Shown here: one piece after another, positions 9,701 through 16,797 of the stretch
Layout: each line of letters opens with the position of its first letter
Numbering within the stretch: position 1 is the stretch's first letter
Source: Desulfuromonadales bacterium
GTDB taxonomy: Bacteria; Desulfobacterota; Desulfuromonadia; Desulfuromonadales; UBA2197
Direction: 5' to 3'
Assembly: GCA_014859605.1 (NCBI GenBank)
Contig: JACUTW010000014.1
Location: 1-43,347, forward strand
DNA length: 43,347 nucleotides
Program-made: the position numbers and the translations under genes
The notes under the pieces: generated by a model
Databases searched by the model: none
What the model was told of the DNA's origin: nothing
What the model saw: only the letters and a program-made list of their open reading frames with translations

Positions 9701-11088
9701 GGCAGATAGCCGGCGCTGTCGCCACGGAAGACGATTACCAAAAGGCCGCTCGGGAAAAAGAGGAGGCATATAAGGCCCAGGTCAGGGCGGACTTGACCCG
9801 AAGCGAACTTGCCAAGCTTGAGCAGAGCCACAAAAAAGCTCACTTCAATCTCCCGGTGATCCCCTGCGCCTTGGAGCAGGCCGAAGGCAGCAACCGGGAG
9901 GCGCGCCTCGCCGCTGCCATAGAGGAACTGACGGCTGCAGTCGCCGCGCGCGCCGAGGCCATAGGCAGCAGGGCGGCTGATCTTGGCAGAGCGGAGAATC
10001 AGGTTCAGCTGCTTGCCACCCTGTCCCCGGACGTCCAAGTGCCGGACAGGATCTGCGCTCCCTATGCGGATTTCCTGGAAGCCCAGCAGGACCTCTCCAT
10101 CGCCAAAAAAGCTGAGAAACTTGCTTCAAAAGAGCAGGAGTCGCTGAGCATTGAACTGAGGGGTCTGAATCTGGCTTTGGCGGAGCTTTTGGACGACGAC
10201 CTGTGTGCGCCGGTCGCCTCCATGGGCTCGCTGATCAAGGAAGAGCAGCGCCGTTGCGCCGGAGTGCTGAAGGAGGACATAGCCGGCTTCCTTGACAGGA
10301 TCCACAACGCCATCGAGTCGTTGAAGTTCGAACTGAGCCAGCACGAGAGGAACGAGCAGAAGGTTGTCGAGCAGGTCGTGCTCGACGTCAAGAAGGCTTT
10401 CGGCTATCTCAGCAAGCTGGCCACCCGCAGCAAGGTGCCGGCTCTGGGCGGCATCTGGGCCGAGTGGTCCGGCAAGCCGTTCATCCAGTTCCGGACGCGC
10501 ATTGAAATCGACAGCGACACCTCCAGGCAGGCGATTGCCGATACGGTGACCATGATCGCCCAGATGCCCGGAGTTCTCCCGGCAGGAGACGAGATCATCC
10601 ATACCGCCCTGTCGGCCGTTCTGGGCAAGGCGTACGTCATCGAGACGCTCAAGCCGGACACATCGCCCACCACCGCCTACAAGGGAATCGAGCACCCGAC
10701 CGGCCTCAACGCCTGGTCCGGCGGGGAAAGGCTGTCCGGTGCGGTGCTGTTTTACCTGGCCATCTGCAACCTCTTGTCCGTCGACGGCCAGGGCGGCAAC
10801 GTGATGCTGCTCGACAACCCGTTCGGCTCGTGCACCAACATAGACTTCATCCGGCTGGTCATTGCTTTGACGCGTCAATACGGCGTGCAGATCGTCGCCT
10901 TCACTCCGACCGAGAACGAAGACATCCGCCGGCTGTTCCCGCTCAACATCATGATCAGGAAAGGCGGCGCGGACGGCATCATCAAAAGCACCGGCAAGCC
11001 GTTGGTGAAGTACGAAAAGACACTTTACAACGAGGGGGAACTGACGACTCTGGAGATCCTGCGGGAGGTTCCACATGCAGCGCCCTGA
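6709..11088 (+). CDS. jetC: JetC-like SMC/MukB-type ATPase of Wadjet system
   Basis: At 1459 aa this is the motor of the complex. The N-terminus carries a Walker A loop, TGNGGGKTT (residues 39-47). Two long coiled-coil arms follow (roughly 280-620 and 750-1230, rich in Ala, Glu, Lys and Gln), separated by a globular hinge-like stretch at about 630-745. The C-terminal head has the ABC signature WSGGE (1336-1340) and Walker B VMLLDNPFG (D1369), then QIVAFTPTENEDI. The residue after the Walker B Asp is Asn instead of the Glu usual in SMC proteins. ATP-driven loop extrusion on DNA is known for JetABC and inferred here. GGGGAGG at 6696-6702 supports the start; the 3' end overlaps jetD by 14 bp. 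Confidence 0.88.
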   Translation: MPNLLSVRFSKVGYADARIDGLGYSLSRDGEAKNSLVLTGNGGGKTTQIHLLFSLFLPQKLDLMTYKDNTGRRFEYYFEENEIAFIASEWSIPNIQISLAGRPRTRVIGRFTQFTNREKYEQETYFFSFIADDDLGIDDLPITSSIPHRVKHYCRTVSEAKKYLKDTFDKPGREFFGPSEKMEYWQNYLRSLGFNIEIFRLMQMFTMSEGDPGAFLNRYCSQEAVLGMITKEVMDGNSTARLRDMLVQHRDSISLAPTTRAQITAYNALSDLFARMEPVAAKLIDAEGFFAKAVDDLGAVAARINATLAVETEKVAELGEMQAADKAALAAEKKNLLDLQAELRGVIERLAGLASQAAKAEYQEITELLAKKSALLAAMRAVVDQVEVANARTARDDLSRRLDALAEPTRSLADELAMAEQLLAEYLGEDLDTAAAAVKRLEAEEGEARQAKNALLDQKQELQSELSGEKKEQAMLQGVEDERSRSLAAIPGYEEGDGAQDSSQVHLRLSALEAESAGLKARLESAANEQTDLKGELLSVELYLKGQKERLEALGKEQRNASAAYQEFLKKRTAVAELPGITAVFQLDTPDLFLPGLDSKLKGSAVSCETDLRKLESEIALREARIQAIKNNGGLNPSSADVETVLEALRSAKLDAHSYWQVFSQQNRSAEESRRELQKDPFRVGGVAVSGQVAVDKAREILAACNVLSPVAVSDYSAGIKSREESGFVVLPDAALAIDRKEAERFCSTAKGEIAAMESKIATIKAACDAAATARDALVSFLGGYNETSETILQGDNARLENAIRSCGSEIQALTEKQTAVRDRLAQAKDSCDQLGAAIGKMEPLIKLVRDHIARFEQGRDERLRRLNQISLAIGSTGRAIEALAERVLVSEGTESQARAAAEQGRALASSIQNELNKLGGLRKPATEVFRALATNTASARELHFGKSRALESANANEEYLRMQAMFAAAQQTYEERQKSWDQRHGGLAADALQDARRQIAGAVATEDDYQKAAREKEEAYKAQVRADLTRSELAKLEQSHKKAHFNLPVIPCALEQAEGSNREARLAAAIEELTAAVAARAEAIGSRAADLGRAENQVQLLATLSPDVQVPDRICAPYADFLEAQQDLSIAKKAEKLASKEQESLSIELRGLNLALAELLDDDLCAPVASMGSLIKEEQRRCAGVLKEDIAGFLDRIHNAIESLKFELSQHERNEQKVVEQVVLDVKKAFGYLSKLATRSKVPALGGIWAEWSGKPFIQFRTRIEIDSDTSRQAIADTVTMIAQMPGVLPAGDEIIHTALSAVLGKAYVIETLKPDTSPTTAYKGIEHPTGLNAWSGGERLSGAVLFYLAICNLLSVDGQGGNVMLLDNPFGSCTNIDFIRLVIALTRQYGVQIVAFTPTENEDIRRLFPLNIMIRKGGADGIIKSTGKPLVKYEKTLYNEGELTTLEILREVPHAAP

Positions 11089-12076
11089 GACCGTCCGGTT
11101 TCTGGAAGCGCTCCCCTACGGCAAGACCACGCTGGACCGGATCTGGATGATCTTGTCGCAGGTGGCTACCGTCCCTGCTGGGGAGCAGAGGACTTTGTTG
11201 CGCAGCATGCTCGATGCCATCAAGGGCGCGGAGTTCATCGACTTTCCCAGGATGACAAACGGCTGGGACAAGAGCGCGCTGCCTCACTTACCGAAGTGGA
11301 TTAATCGTCCGCGGCCCAGGGTGACAAGACAATACGCCGATAACGTCATCTGGGCGCCGGAACTGAGCTTTCTCTCCGCCAGGAAAGAGCTTGCCACTTC
11401 TCCCTGGCTGCAGGTCGACCAATGGCTGAAGGCAACCAGAAACACGGTCCAGGACCTGGTCCCCATCAGGGAGCGGTCGCTGGAGATCTTCGGTGACGAA
11501 AAGATGCTGGACGGCCTGGTTGGCGCGCAGGCGTTCAAGTCCAGCCTGATCACCCTGGACGCCCTGTCTTGCTACTATGTGCCGGAGCCGGCCGCCTGGG
11601 AACGAGGGCCCCTTGGCAGCCGGGACCTGCCAGGAGTATGCATAGAGAACTCCACCACCTACGACGTGCTGAGAAAGTTCAACCGTGAAACCGGCATCTG
11701 GGGTTTTGTCGTTTATGGCCGCGGGAATGGCTTCGCCTCGGTTGTCGAGGGGATAATACCGATCATGGAAGAGTTCGGGCATACGCGCATCCTGTATTTC
11801 GGCGACGCCGACCACGAAGGTTTGGAGATCGCCGCCCGCGGTGCCCTGAAGTTTTCGGCCGCCGGCAAAGCACTGGAGTTGGACGCACGTCTGTACCGCC
11901 TCATCCTCGACTGCGGCAAGCCGGCCTGGTCGAAGACCGGTGGCGTACTTTCGCCCGGAGCTGCAGATTTGATACGGAGGGGGGGGCTGCACGAGTTGCC
12001 GGAGATGTTCCTGGAGTATCTCCGGGTGTCTCAGGAGTGGGCTGGATACCGGAGGCTGAAGGGGTTTGATTGGTAA
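11075..12076 (+). CDS. jetD: JetD-like Toprim (DUF2220-type) nuclease subunit of Wadjet system
   Basis: The product is 333 aa. The C-terminal half is a Toprim domain: motif I VCIENSTTY (E191) and motif II YFGDADHEG (D244 and D246) carry the expected metal-binding acids, and VVYGRGNGF lies between them as in JetD/MksG proteins. The N-terminal 130 residues would be the DNA-binding arm/winged helix. In characterised Wadjet systems JetD cleaves small circular DNA that the JetABC motor has reeled in; that role is inferred here from family and operon position. GGGAGG at 11063-11068 precedes ATG 11075, which lies inside jetC. It seems slightly short for the family. It is the last gene of the operon; 238 bp without a clear gene follow. 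Confidence 0.85.
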   Translation: MQRPETVRFLEALPYGKTTLDRIWMILSQVATVPAGEQRTLLRSMLDAIKGAEFIDFPRMTNGWDKSALPHLPKWINRPRPRVTRQYADNVIWAPELSFLSARKELATSPWLQVDQWLKATRNTVQDLVPIRERSLEIFGDEKMLDGLVGAQAFKSSLITLDALSCYYVPEPAAWERGPLGSRDLPGVCIENSTTYDVLRKFNRETGIWGFVVYGRGNGFASVVEGIIPIMEEFGHTRILYFGDADHEGLEIAARGALKFSAAGKALELDARLYRLILDCGKPAWSKTGGVLSPGAADLIRRGGLHELPEMFLEYLRVSQEWAGYRRLKGFDW

Positions 12077-12220
12077 GTTGTTACGCGCAAAGCCGGACAT
12101 GAGGACATAACGCCCATAACAAATATAAATTTCTCCCCATGCCGCTTCCTTCACGCGGATCTCGTCCAGCAAGTCGGGATGACGGTCGAGAATCGCAGAG
12201 CTTATCGAGCGTGCCTTTCA
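12077..12220 (-). pseudogene. Possible short gene remnant on the minus strand (unidentified)
   Basis: In the gap after jetD, the minus strand reads without a stop from 12217 into the jetD antisense frame, with a protein-like beginning (SSAILDRHPDLLDEIRVK, then WGEIYICYGRY). There is no credible start codon with a Shine-Dalgarno site and I do not recognise the family. It may be a leftover of a mobile element or neighbouring gene at the island edge, or simply chance. Confidence 0.2.
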
Positions 12221-12254
12221 ACAAGGCGAACCTTGCCTTTACCCCCCCTTTCCA

Positions 12255-12284
12255 CTGGCAAATCCCCTGCTTTCATGCTAGAAT
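12255..12284 (+). promoter_or_regulatory. Candidate promoter upstream of the radical SAM/RNase G genes
   Basis: An extended -10 (tgcTAGAAT, TAGAAT at 12279-12284) lies 18 bp after CTGGCA (12255-12260). The same stretch also contains GG-N10-GC (tGGcaaatcccctGC), the spacing of a sigma-54 -24/-12 site, although the -12 half is CTGC instead of TTGC. The gene starts about 30 bp downstream. Confidence 0.4.
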
Positions 12285-12314
12285 TCGTCCCTTAACTCTG
12301 AATCAAGCCAAGAA

Positions 12315-14837
12315 ATGAGCGCAATGCAATACCGCGAACTGTTACCCCTGATCAATCGTCCCACCCGCTATCTCGGCGGCGAGGCCGGCAGTATTATTAA
12401 AGAAGAAAGTGCGCCGATCGAGACGCGCATTGCTCTGGCCTTCCCTGATGTTTATGAAGTCGGCATGAGCCACCTCGGCCTGGCGATCCTTTATCATATC
12501 CTCAATGATCTCGACTGGTGCGCGGCCGAGCGCGTCTACGCGCCGTGGCCAGACCTCGAAATTCTGCTGCGCGAGCACCAGATCCCCCTCGTCTCCCTCG
12601 AAACCGAGCGCCCCCTCGCCACCTTCGACGCCATCGGCTTCACTCTCCAGTACGAGCTGTCGTACAGCAACATCCTCAACATGCTCGACCTCGCCGGCAT
12701 CCCGCGCCGTAGTGCTGCCCGCGACGAGCGCCATCCGCTGATCATCGTCGGCGGCCCCTGCGCCTACAATCCCGAACCCCTCGCCGACTTTTTCGACGTT
12801 GCCCTGATCGGCGACGGCGAAGAAGCGATCCTCGATGTCGCGGACTGCTTACGTCAGGGGAAAAGGGAAGGGTGGAGCCGCGCTCAACTCCTAAAGAAGT
12901 TGAGCGCCATCGCGGGGATCTACGTCCCGGCCTTCTATAGCGTCACCTATCACCCTGACCACACCATCGCTAACATCGAACCCCTCCCCGGCCAACCGTC
13001 CCAAGTGCGACGGCGCTTTCTCAACGATCTTGATCGCGCCCGCTTTCCGACCCGGCCGCTGGTGCCGCTGATGCAGACCGTCCATGACCGCGTCGCCGTC
13101 GAGATTGCCCGCGGCTGCACGCGCGGCTGCCGTTTCTGCCAGGCCGGCTACCTGTATCGGCCGGTGCGGGAGCGCTCGCCGCAGCGCATCGAAGCGATCG
13201 TTGCCGATTCCCTCGCCGCCACCGGCTACGAAGAGATCTCCCTCCTCTCCCTCTCCACCGGCGACTACGGCTGCATCGAGCCGTTGCTCAAGAATTTGAT
13301 GACGCAGCATGCCGAAGACCGCATCGCCGTCTCGCTGCCGAGCCTGCGCGTCGGCTCGCTGACTCCAGAGTTGATGGAAGAGATCAAGAAGGTGCGCAAG
13401 ACCGGCTTTACCCTCGCCCCGGAAGCGGGGAGCGAACGTTTGCGCAATGTTATCAACAAGGGGATCAGTGAAGAAGACCTTCTTGCCGGTACCCAGACGG
13501 CCTTTGCTCTGGGCTGGCGGCTGATCAAGCTCTACTTCATGACCGGACTGCCGACCGAAACCGATGAAGATCTTGCCGCCCTGATCGAACTGGCGAGCAA
13601 GGTGAAAAAGAGCGGCAAAGGGAGCGGCGGCGCTGATGTCAATGTCGCGGTTTCGACTTATGTGCCGAAAGCCCACACCCCTTTTCAGTGGGAAGCGCAG
13701 ATCGATGTCGCCGAAACCCGGCGCCGCCAGAGTCTGCTCCGGAGTGGTCTGGCCGCGAAAAAACTGCGCTTTAAATGGCACGAGCCCGACCTTTCCTTTC
13801 TCGAAGGGGTCTTTGCCCGCGGCGACCGCCGTCTCGGTCAGGTGCTGGAACGGGCCGTCGATCTCGGCTGCCACTTTGACGGCTGGCGCGAACACTTCCG
13901 CTTTCCCCTCTGGGAACAGGCCTTTAACGATTGCAAGATCGATCCGTCCTGGTATCTGCGCGAGCGGCGCCAAGACGAGATCCTCCCTTGGGAGCACATC
14001 GATTGCGGCGTCTCCAAATCCTTCCTCCTCCTCGAATGGCAACGCTCCCGCGCCGAGATCTATACCCCTGACTGTCGCGGCGGCGTCTGTGCTGCTTGCG
14101 GCATCTGCGATCATCAAGAGCTGCGCATGCGCCTCTACCGCGACGGTAATGGCGGCACGGTTCTACCGACGCCAAGCGAAACGGCGGCCGAAGAGCGCCA
14201 CCGTATCCGCCTCTGCGTGCAGAAAGCCGGCAAGGCGCGCTTCTCCAGCCACCTTGAATTCATGACCGCCATGCACCGGGCGGTGCGGCGGACAAAGCTG
14301 CCGATCCGTTACAGCGGCGGCTTTCATCCTCTACCGCGCATCTCCTTTCCCGACGCCCTGCCGACCGGAATCGAGAGTGACGCCGAGATTATCGATCTCG
14401 AACTCCTCGCACCGCACGATCCGGCAACACTCCTGACCGCCCTCAACGCCGCCCTGCCACAGGGGATAAAAATTCTGGCGGCGACGGAGATCCCGGTGAA
14501 GAGTCCGCCCCCGGCGGTCTGTATTCTCGCGACCCATTACGGGGTCAGCGTCCCGGCTCCCCTCGCTGTCGGCCTTAACGAACGCATCGTCGCCTTTCTG
14601 GCCGCCGAGACCGTGCTTGGCCAGCGCGACAAAGGGCAAAAAGGGGTACAGAGCGTGGAACTGCGTCGCAACACCACGGATGTTACCTTTGACGGTTCCA
14701 CCCTGCATCTGCATCTGGTCAAAGGGAGCCCGATGATCCTCGCCGCTCACCTCCTCGGCATCAGCAGCGAAGAGATGCGGTTGCTGAGGGTCCGTAAACT
14801 CAACGTGACCCTGCTCGATTTGACGCAGCAGGTTTAA
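12315..14837 (+). CDS. TIGR03960-type radical SAM protein fused to DUF2344
   Basis: The product is 840 aa. The N-terminal region (about 30-230) resembles the B12-binding-like domain of this radical SAM class (FPDVYEVGMSHLGLAILYHIL, then GGPCAYNPEPLADFFD). The radical SAM core follows, with the [4Fe-4S] motif C268-TRG-C272-RF-C275. A further cysteine-rich segment, GGVCAACGICDH, lies near residue 593, and the last 200 residues (RIRLCVQKAGKARFSSHLEFM onward) form the DUF2344 domain that is a separate protein in some bacteria. The reaction is unknown; the constant linkage to RNase G/E hints at an RNA or translation role. ATG 12315 is used; ATG 12324 is a close alternative and neither has a strong Shine-Dalgarno. 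Confidence 0.88.
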   Translation: MSAMQYRELLPLINRPTRYLGGEAGSIIKEESAPIETRIALAFPDVYEVGMSHLGLAILYHILNDLDWCAAERVYAPWPDLEILLREHQIPLVSLETERPLATFDAIGFTLQYELSYSNILNMLDLAGIPRRSAARDERHPLIIVGGPCAYNPEPLADFFDVALIGDGEEAILDVADCLRQGKREGWSRAQLLKKLSAIAGIYVPAFYSVTYHPDHTIANIEPLPGQPSQVRRRFLNDLDRARFPTRPLVPLMQTVHDRVAVEIARGCTRGCRFCQAGYLYRPVRERSPQRIEAIVADSLAATGYEEISLLSLSTGDYGCIEPLLKNLMTQHAEDRIAVSLPSLRVGSLTPELMEEIKKVRKTGFTLAPEAGSERLRNVINKGISEEDLLAGTQTAFALGWRLIKLYFMTGLPTETDEDLAALIELASKVKKSGKGSGGADVNVAVSTYVPKAHTPFQWEAQIDVAETRRRQSLLRSGLAAKKLRFKWHEPDLSFLEGVFARGDRRLGQVLERAVDLGCHFDGWREHFRFPLWEQAFNDCKIDPSWYLRERRQDEILPWEHIDCGVSKSFLLLEWQRSRAEIYTPDCRGGVCAACGICDHQELRMRLYRDGNGGTVLPTPSETAAEERHRIRLCVQKAGKARFSSHLEFMTAMHRAVRRTKLPIRYSGGFHPLPRISFPDALPTGIESDAEIIDLELLAPHDPATLLTALNAALPQGIKILAATEIPVKSPPPAVCILATHYGVSVPAPLAVGLNERIVAFLAAETVLGQRDKGQKGVQSVELRRNTTDVTFDGSTLHLHLVKGSPMILAAHLLGISSEEMRLLRVRKLNVTLLDLTQQV

Positions 14838-14892
14838 TATTTTTTGTCCATTTTCCATTAACGCTTCACAAATCAAGAAAAGAGGTCTGTTT

Positions 14893-16398
14893 ATGGCCAA
14901 AGAACTGGTCATCAATACCACCTCCCATGAAACCCGCGTCGCCCTTCTCGAGGGCGGTCACATTGCCGAGCTTTACATCGAGCGCAGCCGCGAACGGGGT
15001 CTGGTGGGGAATATCTATCAAGGGCGGGTCATCCGGGTCCTGCCGGGGATGCAGGCAGCCTTCGTCGACATCGGTCTCGACAAGGCAGCCTTTTTGTATG
15101 TCGCCGATGTCCTCGACGAAATGGATGCCGTTGCCCAGTTTGTCGAAGGGGGCGGCCCCTTGGTGAAAGAGAGCGACAATCCCGAAGCGAATCCCCTGCC
15201 GCCGATCGAAGATCTGTTGCAGGAAGGGCAGGAACTGCTGGTGCAGATTGCCAAGGAACCCCTCGGCACCAAAGGGGCGCGGATTACCGCTCACATCTCC
15301 CTGCCGGGGCGCCACCTCGTCTACATGCCGACCGTCGATCATATCGGCATCTCCCGTCGCATCGAGAACGAAGAGGAGAAGGAGCGGCTGCGCAGCATCG
15401 TCGAATCGATCCGTCCGGCCGGTTCCGGCTTTATCGTCCGCACCGCCGCGGAAGGGAAGAGCGAATATGACCTGCTCGCCGACATGGAATTTCTCATCGG
15501 CCTCTGGGAAGGGATTTCGCAACGCAAAGAAGGTAAGAAAGCGCCGGCGCTGATCCATTCCGATCTTGACGTCACCAGCAAAGTGCTGCGCGATATCCTC
15601 ACCGAAGAAGTCGACCGGATTGTCGTCGACAAACAGGAGGAATACGACAAGATCACCCGCTTTATCGACACCTTCATGCCGAAGCTCAAGTATGCGATCG
15701 AGCTCCACGGCACCGACGAGCCGATCTTCGATGCCTTTGGTCTGGAAGTGGAGATTGCCCGCGCCATCGGCCGCAGAGTCTGGCTTAAGTGCGGCGGATA
15801 CATCATCATTGAACAGACCGAAGCGCTGACCGCGGTCGATGTCAATACCGGCCGTTTTGTCGGCAAACACAATCTCGAAGACACCATCCTCAAGACCAAT
15901 CTCGAAGCTCTGCGCGAGGTCGCCTTTCAGCTCCGCCTGCGTAATATCGGCGGCTTGATCATCATCGACTTCATCGACATGGAGAAGGAAGCGCACCGCG
16001 AAAAGGTCCACTCCGCCCTGGAGGAATTCCTCAAATATGATAAAGCGCGCACCAATATCCTCAAGATCTCCGAGCTCGGCCTGGTCGAGATGACGCGCAA
16101 ACGGGTACGGGAAAGCATCGGCCGCCTCCTTTGTGAGCCCTGTCCTTACTGCGAGGGGAAAGGTTACATCAAGAGTCGCGTGACCATGGCTTACGAAATG
16201 TTCCGTGAGCTGCAGCGCAGCATCAGCACCCTCTCCGGCAGCAAGATCACCCTGCTGGTCCACCCCGATGTTGCCGCCCTCCTGTGCGACGAAGAGCGGG
16301 CCGGCATCGAGGAGCTGGAGGAGCGCTTCAACAAAAAGATTCAGATCACCGCCCGGCCCGGTTTTCATCAGGAACAGTTTGAAATTCTCGCCGGTTAA
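14893..16398 (+). CDS. rng: Ribonuclease G/E (Rne/Rng family)
   Basis: The product is 501 aa, the length of RNase G, without the long C-terminal scaffold of RNase E. The order is: N-terminal RNase H-like piece (MAKELVINTTSHETRVALLE), S1 RNA-binding segment (GNIYQGRVIRVLPGMQAAFVDIG), then the catalytic region with the metal ligands D316 (AVDVNTGRF) and D359 (IIIDFIDME), and the CPYC zinc-link motif at 417-420. It should cleave single-stranded RNA at AU-rich sites and mature rRNA/tRNA precursors; in this lineage it probably shares mRNA decay with the RNase J also present in this window. It lies 55 bp after the radical SAM gene, likely cotranscribed. AAGAGG precedes the ATG. Confidence 0.93.
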   Translation: MAKELVINTTSHETRVALLEGGHIAELYIERSRERGLVGNIYQGRVIRVLPGMQAAFVDIGLDKAAFLYVADVLDEMDAVAQFVEGGGPLVKESDNPEANPLPPIEDLLQEGQELLVQIAKEPLGTKGARITAHISLPGRHLVYMPTVDHIGISRRIENEEEKERLRSIVESIRPAGSGFIVRTAAEGKSEYDLLADMEFLIGLWEGISQRKEGKKAPALIHSDLDVTSKVLRDILTEEVDRIVVDKQEEYDKITRFIDTFMPKLKYAIELHGTDEPIFDAFGLEVEIARAIGRRVWLKCGGYIIIEQTEALTAVDVNTGRFVGKHNLEDTILKTNLEALREVAFQLRLRNIGGLIIIDFIDMEKEAHREKVHSALEEFLKYDKARTNILKISELGLVEMTRKRVRESIGRLLCEPCPYCEGKGYIKSRVTMAYEMFRELQRSISTLSGSKITLLVHPDVAALLCDEERAGIEELEERFNKKIQITARPGFHQEQFEILAG

Positions 16399-16404
16399 CC
16401 CGTC

Positions 16405-16422
16405 CTCGCCGCACCGGGCGAG
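16405..16422 (+). other. Perfect hairpin just after the RNase G/E gene
   Basis: ctcgcc (16405-16410) and ggcgag (16417-16422) form a perfect 6-bp stem with a 6-nt loop, 6 bp after the rng stop. There is no U-run, so it is not a standard terminator; it lies directly upstream of the next promoter and may protect the rng mRNA end. Confidence 0.5.
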
Positions 16423-16424
16423 AA

Positions 16425-16453
16425 TTGACAGGCAGCAAAAATTTCGCTAATCT
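16425..16453 (+). promoter_or_regulatory. Sigma-70 promoter for the small protein-rluD-pgeF genes
   Basis: TTGACA (16425-16430), a 17-bp spacer and TAATCT (16448-16453) give a near-consensus promoter. The predicted leader of about 65 nt contains a 7-bp hairpin (aggggaa-atg-ttcccct, 16473-16489) and then GGAGG before ATG 16528. Confidence 0.75.
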
Positions 16454-16527
16454 CCCCGGTGTATTTTCCGCAAGGGGAAATGTTCCCCTGACATCACCCC
16501 GGACTGCCGGTCCGCGAGGGAGGATTC

Positions 16528-16797
16528 ATGGCTAAACTGGTAGACAACCCCGATCTTGCCTTTCGTCTGGCGCGCGCGATCATATCGGATGTCGCGTTGT
16601 ATAATCAGGAAAAGGTCCGGGAAGGGATCAAGAACGATAATATCTTCGAGACCCTGGTGGACGAACTGCAGGAAGGCCGTGAGCATTTCTACGGGCGGGT
16701 TTCGCCGGACCTCCCGGATCGCGACCACCTCTTTGATCGCGCCATTGTCGACGTGATGATCAAACAGGCCGGCAAGATCGAGAGTTCGATCTGGTAG
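16528..16797 (+). CDS. Small conserved protein of unknown function
   Basis: The product is 89 aa, soluble and acidic, with no signal or membrane segment. The sequence (MAKLVDNPDLAFRLARAII, then DVALYNQEKVREGIKND and GREHFYGRVSPDLPDRDHLF) looks like a compact helical protein; I recall similar short proteins in Geobacter-type genomes, annotated only as hypothetical. The start is well supported by GGGAGG a few bases upstream, and the gene has its own strong promoter. It ends at TAG 16795-16797 inside the region that must encode the N-terminus of the following pseudouridine synthase, so the two are translationally coupled. A function cannot be given. Confidence 0.85.
   Translation: MAKLVDNPDLAFRLARAIISDVALYNQEKVREGIKNDNIFETLVDELQEGREHFYGRVSPDLPDRDHLFDRAIVDVMIKQAGKIESSIW

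Noticed and set aside
11695-11745. An apparent missing Glu in JetD Toprim motif I (VVYGRGNGF)
   Set aside because: The true motif I is CIENSTTY at residue 191, further upstream; VVYGRGNGF is the expected next strand, so the site is complete.
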